A stretch of 64,000 bases of DNA from SIG459 sp045538735. GTDB taxonomy: Bacteria > Bacillota > Clostridia > Oscillospirales > Oscillospiraceae. The translations under genes and the position numbers were made by a program. Where the stretch lies: positions 1 through 64,000 of the forward strand of contig JAZSRY010000013.1 in NCBI GenBank assembly GCA_045538735.1. The letters are read 5' to 3'. Below the pieces are notes generated by a model. That model was not told where the DNA came from. It saw only the letters and a program-made list of their open reading frames with translations, and did no database searches. Shown here piece by piece: positions 9,220 through 16,394 of this stretch; the first letter of the stretch is position 1, and each line of letters starts with the position of its first letter.

Positions 9220-10230
9220 ATGAAAAAATTTTTCTTAATTTTGCTTTTATCTGTGTTGCTCCTCTATTTTGCCCAAATTTCAGGAACTGGTGCCGTGCTT
9301 GAAAGTTTTGTTGATGAGCTTATGAGATACATCAGCCTTCATCAAGGCAATAACGGAGGAGAGACGGCGGTTTTTATTGAAGGTGAAGAATCTTCGGCAG
9401 AGATTATGCCTTTGCCTTCTGCAGCAGGAACATCGGAATTCGCGCTCTGTCTTGGAGAAATAACGCCGAGCGCTGCTGAAAAGCAGGTATTTGAAAAAAA
9501 GCTGGATATCAGAAATGACAGTTCCATAGAGATAGATGCTGAATCCTTGATGGCTGAAAATCCTGTGCTGCCATCTGCGAAAGGTGAGCCTCAGGTGCTC
9601 ATAATACATACCCACGGAAGTGAGGCCTATACCCAGACGGATGGGGATAACTATATTGAATCCGACCCATACAGGACAGAAGACAAAAGCCGCAATGTTA
9701 TAAAAGTGGGTGATGTTCTTGCGGAGGTTCTGGAGAGCAAAGGAATAGGTGTTATCCATGACAGGGAGCTTTATGACAGTCCCAGCTATACAGGCTCTTA
9801 CACCCGCTCGGGTGAAGCTGTTGAGAAATATCTGAGGCGCTATCCTTCAATAGCAGTTGTCATAGATCTGCACCGCGATGCCATTGGCAGCGGCGACACT
9901 GCCTATAAGACAAGGGCGGAGCCGGCTCTGGGCTCCTGCGCCCAGATTATGCTTTTGGTGGGAACGGGAGAAAACGGACTTTATCATCCCGAGTGGCGGG
10001 AAAATATGAGGCTTGCCCTCTTTATACAGCAGGCTATGGAGGAACGCTATCCAAGTCTTGCCCGTCCCCTTGCGGTGAAAAGCGAGCGATATAATCAGCA
10101 TCTCAGCCCGGGAGCCATGATAGTTGAGGTGGGCACAAACGGCAATACTCTGGCCGAAGCTGTGACAGCCATAAGCCTCTTTGGAGATGCAGCGGGAGAT
10201 GTTTTGAAAAGTTTCATGGTATATGAATAA
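9220..10230 (+). CDS. spoIIP: stage II sporulation protein P (SpoIIP)
   Basis: About 336 residues. SpoIIP is a membrane-anchored peptidoglycan amidase/endopeptidase that works with SpoIID and SpoIIM during engulfment of the forespore. An N-terminal membrane anchor (MKKFFLILLLSVLLLYFA) is followed by a variable linker and the amidase domain. Zinc/catalytic residues are visible as HTHGSEAY near 130, DLHRD near 217 and EVGTNGN near 303. The open frame extends 140 codons upstream, but the ATG at 9220 with an AAAGGGG site and the hydrophobic anchor right after it fits the family. It is followed by the CBS gene. Confidence 0.93.
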   Translation: MKKFFLILLLSVLLLYFAQISGTGAVLESFVDELMRYISLHQGNNGGETAVFIEGEESSAEIMPLPSAAGTSEFALCLGEITPSAAEKQVFEKKLDIRNDSSIEIDAESLMAENPVLPSAKGEPQVLIIHTHGSEAYTQTDGDNYIESDPYRTEDKSRNVIKVGDVLAEVLESKGIGVIHDRELYDSPSYTGSYTRSGEAVEKYLRRYPSIAVVIDLHRDAIGSGDTAYKTRAEPALGSCAQIMLLVGTGENGLYHPEWRENMRLALFIQQAMEERYPSLARPLAVKSERYNQHLSPGAMIVEVGTNGNTLAEAVTAISLFGDAAGDVLKSFMVYE

Positions 10231-10285
10231 AAAATAAGTCCTTCCGACGATAATAGATATATAACCATTATTTCGGGAGGAAAAA

Positions 10286-10714
10286 ATGAAGATTTGCGAT
10301 GTAATGACCGATAATGTAGTGAGCATTGGACCTCAGGAACCTATCACTGCGGCTGCAAAGCTCCTTAAGCGCTGCAATATAGGCGCCCTTCCTGTCTGCG
10401 ATGAAAAGGGCGCGCTTAAAGGAATGCTCACGGACAGAGACATAGTAATCCGCTGCATTGCTCTGGACAGTGACCCTTCGAGAGTGAAAGTGGAGGATAT
10501 TATGAGCAGGGGGGTTGTTACCACGGGTCCCTTCGAGGAAATTGAGCACGCTGTGCGCATTATGAGTGAGGATCAGGTGCGGCGTATCCCGGTTCTTGAT
10601 TCGGGGCGTCTTGTGGGAATGGTCAGCCTTTGCGATATGGCAAGAAACTGCAACTGCGATATGGAAGCAGCTGAGGCTCTTGCGGAAATAAGCTCCAATC
10701 TAAAGCGCAAATAA
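10286..10714 (+). CDS. CBS domain-pair protein
   Basis: A 142-residue cytosolic protein made of two CBS domains (about 1-60 and 70-130), each with the expected xxVMT / DIMSR entry and a LTDRDIV or VSLCDMA exit. Such pairs bind adenine nucleotides or SAM and usually control a partner enzyme or channel. Here there is no fused effector and the partner is unknown. GGGAGG lies 6 nt before ATG. It lies 55 nt after spoIIP and is closed by a bidirectional hairpin. Confidence 0.88.
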   Translation: MKICDVMTDNVVSIGPQEPITAAAKLLKRCNIGALPVCDEKGALKGMLTDRDIVIRCIALDSDPSRVKVEDIMSRGVVTTGPFEEIEHAVRIMSEDQVRRIPVLDSGRLVGMVSLCDMARNCNCDMEAAEALAEISSNLKRK

Positions 10715-10748
10715 AATAAATCCCGAACAGTTTTGTTCGGGATTTATT
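10715..10748. terminator. Bidirectional terminator between CBS and rhomboid-like genes
   Basis: Stem AATAAATCCCGAAC / GTTCGGGATTTATT with a 6-nt loop, flanked by A-rich and T-rich tracts. It separates two convergent genes and can serve both. Confidence 0.9.
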
Positions 10749-10751
10749 TTA

Positions 10752-11597
10752 TTATTCCGTAAAATGCTGATGGGCATTTATATGGTCAATGCAGAAGCAG
10801 TGGTAGCCTGTGCAGCGAGAACAGTAACGAAATTCGAGCTCGGGATGGCTGGTATCCGTGCGTCCGCATACCTCGCAGCGGCGGGTGTAGGACTGGGTCT
10901 TTTTCTCGTAGTTTATACGCTGAACCTCCCGCTTGAAGTTGACGGCGGCCTTGCGCTGGCTGCGTCTGCGGGGGCGGATATAAGAGAAAAGCTCATCGCC
11001 GCAGAAAATGAGGAAATTGAGAACCGCAACAATGGGAAGGAGATTGACGGGGAAGGGAAGCTTCACAATATCAACAATAAAGATGACAGCGTCCACAATG
11101 GCAAGCCATTTTATCTTAATGGGGATAATGAAAAAGAGCAGAACCTTCAGGTCCGGGAAAAGTGCGGCGAAGGAGAAAAACATTGAAAGATAGATGTAAT
11201 AGGCGGTGATGGAGTAGCTTACTCCGGTAATGAAGTAAAGGATAAAGCCGTAGATAAGGGTCAGAAGTATACCTGTAAAGAAGTAGATATTAAATCTGGC
11301 GGTACCCCATCTGTCTTCTAGGGTTTTTCCTATTAGATAGTAAAAATAAAAGAAGATAAGCGCCCAAAGCCCCCAGGAATTGGGAATGAGGGAGAAGGTG
11401 AGCAGTCTCCATACCTGACCGCGCAGAATATGGGCGGGTGAAAAGCTCAAAAGATTTATGAAGGTGGCGGAACTATCCATCATGCCGAAAAGCCATACGA
11501 TGACATTGCCGATGACTACATAAAGCATAAGATTGCTTATGCCAAAGCGTGGGTGCTTATAACAAAACAGATCAACTTTTCTGCTGAACCATTTCAA
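10752..11597 (-). CDS. rhomboid-like membrane protein with C-terminal zinc-ribbon-like tail, probably non-catalytic
   Basis: A 281-residue protein with about six membrane segments (residues 20-205) in rhomboid order, including RGQVWRLLTFSLIP before the second segment and a GTARFNIYFFTG block. The rhomboid catalytic GxSG expected in the fourth segment is absent: that stretch reads SITAYYIYLSMFFSF and then LFPDL. No obvious partner histidine follows. The tail (about 240-281) holds CxxC, CSRC and a C/H-rich end that could bind zinc. I infer a pseudoprotease that binds membrane or client proteins. It is a single gene, between a terminator and the metK promoter region. Confidence 0.65.
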   Translation of the reverse strand: MKWFSRKVDLFCYKHPRFGISNLMLYVVIGNVIVWLFGMMDSSATFINLLSFSPAHILRGQVWRLLTFSLIPNSWGLWALIFFYFYYLIGKTLEDRWGTARFNIYFFTGILLTLIYGFILYFITGVSYSITAYYIYLSMFFSFAALFPDLKVLLFFIIPIKIKWLAIVDAVIFIVDIVKLPFPVNLLPIVAVLNFLIFCGDELFSYIRPRRRSQRKAAVNFKREVQRINYEKKTQSYTRRCEVCGRTDTSHPELEFRYCSRCTGYHCFCIDHINAHQHFTE

Positions 11598-11708
11598 ATG
11601 ATATCAACTCCTGTAAAACTTATATTGCTATGATACCCCCTTTTGGAGGCGATGTCTATGAATAAATTATTAATAATAAAAAATCCGGAAAAAATCAAGG
11701 TTTTTTGG

Positions 11709-11737
11709 TTGACAGTGAATTATTTTCTGTATATAAT
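11709..11737 (+). promoter_or_regulatory. SigA-type promoter of the metK riboswitch transcript
   Basis: TTGACA at 11709 and TATAAT at 11732 with an exact 17-nt spacer. Transcription would start about 45 nt before the riboswitch. Confidence 0.88.
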
Positions 11738-11784
11738 GTATCGGCTGAAGTTTGGCTAAAAAAGCCCTGCTTTAGCATGATAAT

Positions 11785-11895
11785 ATCTTCATTTATCAAG
11801 AACGGGCGAGAGGATCAGCTCTGCGACCCCGTGCCAACCTGCAGCAAGGCTGTAAGGTGGTCCTGCTGATAGCGATAAAGGGGTGAGATGATATG
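11785..11895 (+). promoter_or_regulatory. SAM riboswitch (S-box-type) upstream of metK
   Basis: The leader shows S-box features: TTTATCAAGAACGGGCGAGAGG at the 5' side, a GTGCCAACCTGC core block, an AAGGTGG stretch, and a closing GATAAAGGGGTGAGATGATA. P1 can form from TTTATC (11793-11798) with GATAAA (11874-11879) and flanking ATATC/GATAT. It is followed by an intrinsic terminator and metK, so SAM binding should stop transcription of SAM synthetase. This leader fills the 407-bp gap before metK. The family call is from motif and context; a covariance model would settle the subclass. Confidence 0.85.
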
Positions 11896-11903
11896 CCTAA
11901 GCC

Positions 11904-11941
11904 TTAGCAACTCTCCCGCACCGCGGAGGGTGCTTTTTTTA
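11904..11941 (+). terminator. Riboswitch-controlled terminator before metK
   Basis: AGCAACTCTCC pairs with GGAGGGTGCT (small internal mismatch), followed by a seven-T run. It is the expression platform of the SAM riboswitch. Confidence 0.85.
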
Positions 11942-12004
11942 TGTTTCCCTGGGAGCAGAATTTCCAAATGAATTAAAAAGATTTCGATAAAGAGGTAATT
12001 AATT

Positions 12005-13201
12005 ATGAGCGAAAAAAGAAAGAACAGAGTTTTCACTTCCGAATCCGTAACCGAGGGACATCCCGATAAGATCTGTGACCAGATCTCCGACGCTGTCCTT
12101 GACGCAATACTTGCAGAAGACCCCGCAGCCCGCGTTGCCTGCGAGACCACCGTTACCACCGGACTTGTCCACATCATGGGTGAGATCACCACCTCCTGCT
12201 ATGTAGATATCCCCAAGCTTGTCCGCGAGGTAGTCCGTGATATTGGCTATGACCGCGCAAAGTATGGCTTTGACTGCGATACCTGCGCTGTTATCACCTC
12301 CATTGACGAACAGTCTCCCGACATCGCAATGGGCGTTGACAAGAGCCTTGAGGCTAAGCAGTCCGGCAGCGATGAGCTTGACCACGGCGCAGGTGACCAG
12401 GGCATGATGTTCGGTTATGCCTGCACCGAGACCGAGGAGCTTATGCCCCTGCCCATCTCTCTTGCCCATAAGCTTGCTCTCGAACTCACCCGCGTCCGCA
12501 AGGAGGGCATCGTAAGCTATCTCCGTCCCGACGGCAAGACTCAGGTCACCGTTGAATATGACGAGAACGATAAGCCTGTCCGCATCGACACCGTTGTTCT
12601 CTCCACCCAGCACGGCCCCGAGGCAGAGCTTGAGCAGATCCGCCGCGATATGATTGAGCTTGTTATTAAGCCCACTCTCCCCGCCGAGCTTATCGATGAG
12701 AACACCAAGTTTTATGTAAACCCCACCGGACGCTTCGTAGTTGGCGGTCCTCAGGGTGACAGCGGCCTTACCGGACGCAAGATCATTGTTGATACCTATG
12801 GCGGCAGCGCTCCCCACGGCGGCGGCGCCTTCTCCGGAAAGGACCCCACCAAGGTTGACCGCAGTGCAGCCTATGCAGCCCGCTGGGTTGCCAAGAATAT
12901 TGTTGCAGCGGGTCTTGCAGAGAAGTGCCAGATTCAGCTTGCATACGCAATCGGCGTTGCAAAGCCCGTCAGCGTCCGCGTTGACACCTTCGGCACTGCA
13001 AAGTATTCCGACACCGAGCTTGAAGATGCAGTTGAGGCAGTCTTCGATCTGCGTCCCGCAGCCATTATCCGTGACCTCGGCCTGCGCCGCCCCATCTATC
13101 GCCAGACCGCTGCTTACGGCCACTTCGGCCGCAGCGATGTTCTTCTTCCCTGGGAGCAGCTTGACCGCGTTGAGGCACTGAAAAATTATCTGGAGAAATA
13201 A
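12005..13201 (+). CDS. metK: S-adenosylmethionine synthetase
   Basis: A 398-residue protein that makes SAM from methionine and ATP. Family signatures are visible: FTSESVTEGHPDK at the N-terminus, GAGDQGMMFGYA near residue 130, GGPQGDSGLTGRKIIVDTYGG near 250, and GGGAFSGKDPTKVDRS. Length matches the family. It is controlled by the SAM riboswitch upstream. Codon use is strongly biased, as in highly expressed genes. rlmB begins 3 nt after its stop, so a SAM-making enzyme and a SAM-using rRNA methyltransferase share a transcript. Confidence 0.97.
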   Translation: MSEKRKNRVFTSESVTEGHPDKICDQISDAVLDAILAEDPAARVACETTVTTGLVHIMGEITTSCYVDIPKLVREVVRDIGYDRAKYGFDCDTCAVITSIDEQSPDIAMGVDKSLEAKQSGSDELDHGAGDQGMMFGYACTETEELMPLPISLAHKLALELTRVRKEGIVSYLRPDGKTQVTVEYDENDKPVRIDTVVLSTQHGPEAELEQIRRDMIELVIKPTLPAELIDENTKFYVNPTGRFVVGGPQGDSGLTGRKIIVDTYGGSAPHGGGAFSGKDPTKVDRSAAYAARWVAKNIVAAGLAEKCQIQLAYAIGVAKPVSVRVDTFGTAKYSDTELEDAVEAVFDLRPAAIIRDLGLRRPIYRQTAAYGHFGRSDVLLPWEQLDRVEALKNYLEK

Positions 13202-13204
13202 GAA

Positions 13205-13954
13205 ATGGCATTTGAAAACGATAGAGAGGACCTTATAGAAGGTCGCAATGCGGTTACCGAAGCTCTCAGAGCGGGCCGCAATATTGACAAAATTTATATT
13301 GCCAAGGGCGAAGTGGACAAGACCCTTGGTCATATAGCTTCCCGTGCCCGCGAGATGGGCATCGTTGTTGTTGAGGCTGACCGCAGAAAGCTCGATTCCA
13401 TGAGCGTGACCCATGCCCATCAGGGTGTTGTGGCTCTTGCTGCTGTCAGAGAATACTCCAGTATTGATGATATTCTCCGCATAGCTGAGGAGAGGGGAGA
13501 AGCTCCCTTCGTCATCGTTTGCGATGAAATTTCCGACCCCCATAATCTGGGTGCAATAATCCGTACCGCAGAGTGCGTTGGTGTCCACGGAATAATCATT
13601 CCCAAGCGCCGCAGTGCAGGTCTCACCTCCATTGTTGGCAAGACCAGCGCAGGTGCAGTTGAGCACATGGCAGTTGCAAGAGTTTCCAACCTGACCGCAG
13701 CCATTAAGGAGCTCAAGGAGCGCGGTCTTTGGGTTTACGGCACCGCAGCAAATGCAAGTTCCGGCATGTGGGAGACTAATCTCACCGGACCTATCTGCAT
13801 TGTAATCGGCTCCGAGGGCGACGGTATGGGACGCCTTGTCACAGAAAACTGCGATGTGCTTGTAAGCATCCCCATGCACGGAAAGGTCAACTCTCTCAAT
13901 GCATCCGCAGCCGCAAGCATACTGATGTATGAGGTGCTTCGCCAGAGAGGCTGA
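13205..13954 (+). CDS. rlmB: 23S rRNA (guanosine-2'-O)-methyltransferase, TrmH/SpoU family (RlmB-like)
   Basis: A 249-residue SPOUT methyltransferase. An N-terminal substrate-binding domain (EGRNAVTEALRAGR, 1-80) precedes the knotted SAM-binding domain with NLGAIIRTAECVGVHG, the GSEGDGMG motif 2 and SIPMHGKVNSLNASAAASIL motif 3. RlmB methylates the ribose of G2251 in 23S rRNA; close paralogues modify other sites, so the exact nucleotide is inferred. The ribosome site is GGAG at the end of metK. The next gene starts 33 nt on, probably on the same transcript. Confidence 0.92.
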   Translation: MAFENDREDLIEGRNAVTEALRAGRNIDKIYIAKGEVDKTLGHIASRAREMGIVVVEADRRKLDSMSVTHAHQGVVALAAVREYSSIDDILRIAEERGEAPFVIVCDEISDPHNLGAIIRTAECVGVHGIIIPKRRSAGLTSIVGKTSAGAVEHMAVARVSNLTAAIKELKERGLWVYGTAANASSGMWETNLTGPICIVIGSEGDGMGRLVTENCDVLVSIPMHGKVNSLNASAAASILMYEVLRQRG

Positions 13955-13987
13955 AGCTGATTTTAAAATTTTTCTGCCGGAGATAAT

Positions 13988-16261
13988 ATGGAAGAAAAAA
14001 CTTATAAAAACAGTATAGAGAACGCTGCATTGGCAGACGATTTTTCTCTCGATGATATTCTGGATGAATTCCGCACGGGTGCGGCGCCCAGACATTTCGG
14101 AGAGGAAAATATTGCTGACCGCAGCAAGCGCATAGTCCTTGATGCCTTTGAGGAAAATGTGGGTCACAGCTCTATAAGCTCCATTGAAGAGCTGATAGAC
14201 GAGAGCATGGCTGAAATTTTCCCCGAAGAGGAGAGTGGTCCCGCTGAGGAGAGCTTGTCCTATGAGGAAAGCTATGAAGCCGAGAGCATTTCTGCCGATG
14301 AGTCCGAGGCGGAGACTGATGAGCGCGAGAGCGAAGCTCTTTCGGAATATGAGATCCGTCAGCTTGTGGACAGCGATGAGCGCGAGAGCTATGCCTCTGC
14401 CGCTATAGACTTTGAGCTCGGTGATGATTTTACCGGTGATGAGCCTCCCCTTGTGCAGAAGGATAGTAAGCGTGGCAAAAAGAAGAAAAAAGGAAGCAGC
14501 AAAGCTGGCAAAGGCTCTGTTTCTCCCTTCGTAGCCCTTCTGGCTCTTATGACCGATAAGCGAAGCCGCAGAGTGAAGGCCGACGGACAGATACCCACCG
14601 TTGCCGATGAGGATTTCACCGCACCCGAGATGAGCGCCGCCGATGCCGCAAAGCATTATTCAGAGCAGGTGAAAAATATTCGCTTCAGAGCCAAGGCTGC
14701 CACAGCAGTTTGCGTGGTGATGCTTTATTTCACCTTCGCCGCATATTCCTTCCTGCCCCTGTTCGGAGCAATGAAAGGACCTGCAGGCGCTTCCTTGACT
14801 CTGCTTATAATGCTTCTGACCGTCATGGTTTGCGGACTGGACATATTTGTGGCAGGTATTATAAACCTGTTCAGAGGTCATCCCGGCTATGAGACGCTGG
14901 TGTCTCTTTCCTGCATAAGCGCTCTTGCGGATGCTGCTATAATGTTTTCCAGCCGCAGCGCCGCCATGGGACTTCCTTTCTGCGCCGTAGCTGCAACATC
15001 CATGTGCTTTGCAATATGGGGAAGCTACTTCACCTGCAAGGGTATGCGCAACGGCTTCAGAATAGCCCGAAGCAAGGAGGCAGTCGGCGTCGGAGCGGAG
15101 AAAGGAATATCCGGAAAGGGTACTGCTCTTTGCAAGAAACAGGGCGGAATAAAGGGCTTTGTCCGCCGCAGCGAACAGGCTGATCTTGCAGAATATGTAT
15201 ACGGTATTATGAGCCCTCTGCTCATTGTTGCGGCTGTGATTTTCAGCGCCCTTACAGCCTTCGTGAGAAACGGCTCCGATACCTTTGTCCACAGTCTTTC
15301 CACTATGCTTGCCTGTTCTGCTGTTTTTTCCGGTGGAATATGTTTTGCACATCCCTTCTCTATAGTTGCCAACAAACTTTTCGGAGTGGGCGCAGCGATT
15401 TCCGGCTGGCCCGGCATCCGCGATGTTGGAAAGAGCTATGGTGTTGTTATAATCGACAAGGACATCTTCCCCAATGACAGTGTCAGCGTCAGCGGCATCC
15501 GTGTTTTGCAGAACGCAGATCCGGACAAGGTAATTTCCTATACCGGAAGTGTTATTGCCGCCTCGGGAAGCGGACTTAGCGCAGCTTTTACCGACCTTAT
15601 AAAAAGAAACGGCTATGTTCTTTGCCGCGTTGAAAACTTTGCTCCCCATGATGGAGGCGGTCTTACCGCTGTTGTCAACGGTGAAAATGTTATGGTGGGA
15701 AATGCGGGATTTATGAACCTTATGGGAATTCGTGTTCCCCGTAGACTTGCAAACCGCAACACCGTTTTCACTGCAATAAGCGGAGAGCTTTCCGGACTTT
15801 TTGACATTGATTATAAGCCTCTGCCCTCCGTGCAGGATGCATTGGGAGTGCTTCTTCGTTCCAAATGCGATGTTATATTCGCCCTGAGGGACTTTAACAT
15901 GACTCCCGATGCCCTTCGAAATAAGTTCCATGTCAACGGAGACGGCTTCAATCTCCCCTCTTATCCCGAGAGATACCGGATTTCCGGCATTGAAGCCTCT
16001 GCGGACCTGCCGGTTTCCGCCGTTATTTCCAAAGAGGGTATGGTACCTGTGGCAGAGATAAGCAAAAGAGGCAAGAACCTCTATTATGCGGTTATGGTCT
16101 CCGTTATAATTGCCGCAGCAGGCAGTGTTATCGGTGTTTTGGGAATGTTTTTTGCGTCCTGGTTTGGTGCATTCGGCCCTGCCAATGCAGCCCTTGCAGC
16201 GCTGATAATGCTTATATGGCTTATTCCCAACATTCTGATTGGAATTTGGCTGCAAAGATAA
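13988..16261 (+). CDS. large membrane protein resembling a degenerate P-type (heavy-metal) ATPase with an acidic N-terminal extension
   Basis: A 757-residue protein. Residues 1-230 are soluble, very rich in Glu, Asp and Ser, with a KRGKKKKKG patch near 160. From 235 on the layout follows P1B ATPases: hydrophobic pairs near 238-300 and 305-350, segments near 405-425 and 435-460, a cytosolic part (470-690), then two final segments. Matches include SGGICFAHPFSIVAN (where CPC would be), VVIIDKDIFPND at 487-498 (where VVFDKTGTLT would be) and GGGLTAVVNGENVMVGNAGFM, like the nucleotide domain. The DKTGT, HP, TGD and GDGxND motifs are all missing or altered. I infer loss of transport and a binding or sensing role. 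Nothing links it directly to metK or rlmB except position. Confidence 0.7.
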   Translation: MEEKTYKNSIENAALADDFSLDDILDEFRTGAAPRHFGEENIADRSKRIVLDAFEENVGHSSISSIEELIDESMAEIFPEEESGPAEESLSYEESYEAESISADESEAETDERESEALSEYEIRQLVDSDERESYASAAIDFELGDDFTGDEPPLVQKDSKRGKKKKKGSSKAGKGSVSPFVALLALMTDKRSRRVKADGQIPTVADEDFTAPEMSAADAAKHYSEQVKNIRFRAKAATAVCVVMLYFTFAAYSFLPLFGAMKGPAGASLTLLIMLLTVMVCGLDIFVAGIINLFRGHPGYETLVSLSCISALADAAIMFSSRSAAMGLPFCAVAATSMCFAIWGSYFTCKGMRNGFRIARSKEAVGVGAEKGISGKGTALCKKQGGIKGFVRRSEQADLAEYVYGIMSPLLIVAAVIFSALTAFVRNGSDTFVHSLSTMLACSAVFSGGICFAHPFSIVANKLFGVGAAISGWPGIRDVGKSYGVVIIDKDIFPNDSVSVSGIRVLQNADPDKVISYTGSVIAASGSGLSAAFTDLIKRNGYVLCRVENFAPHDGGGLTAVVNGENVMVGNAGFMNLMGIRVPRRLANRNTVFTAISGELSGLFDIDYKPLPSVQDALGVLLRSKCDVIFALRDFNMTPDALRNKFHVNGDGFNLPSYPERYRISGIEASADLPVSAVISKEGMVPVAEISKRGKNLYYAVMVSVIIAAAGSVIGVLGMFFASWFGAFGPANAALAALIMLIWLIPNILIGIWLQR

Positions 16262-16285
16262 TCGGTATTTTTGGTAAAAATGATA

Positions 16286-16314
16286 TTGCCAATGCCATTT
16301 GATTGGTGTATAAT
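16286..16314 (+). promoter_or_regulatory. SigA-type promoter of the EF-G-like gene
   Basis: TTGCCA at 16286 and TATAAT at 16309 with a 17-nt spacer, 80 nt before the start codon. Confidence 0.75.
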
Positions 16315-16394
16315 TTATCCGTTGTGACGAAAAAACATTTTTTCATAGATGAAACTGAAGCAACAAATTTGCTACACAAGGAGAGAAAATCCAA

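Noticed and set aside
12741..13181. 146-codon overlapping frame within metK
   Set aside because: No start signal, Ala/Pro/Ser-rich product typical of a frame shadow.
11999..14656. 885-codon open frame antisense to metK, rlmB and the start of the next gene
   Set aside because: It spans three genes on the other strand that all have clear family motifs. Rare TTA/CTA/TCA codons in those genes explain the lack of antisense stops.
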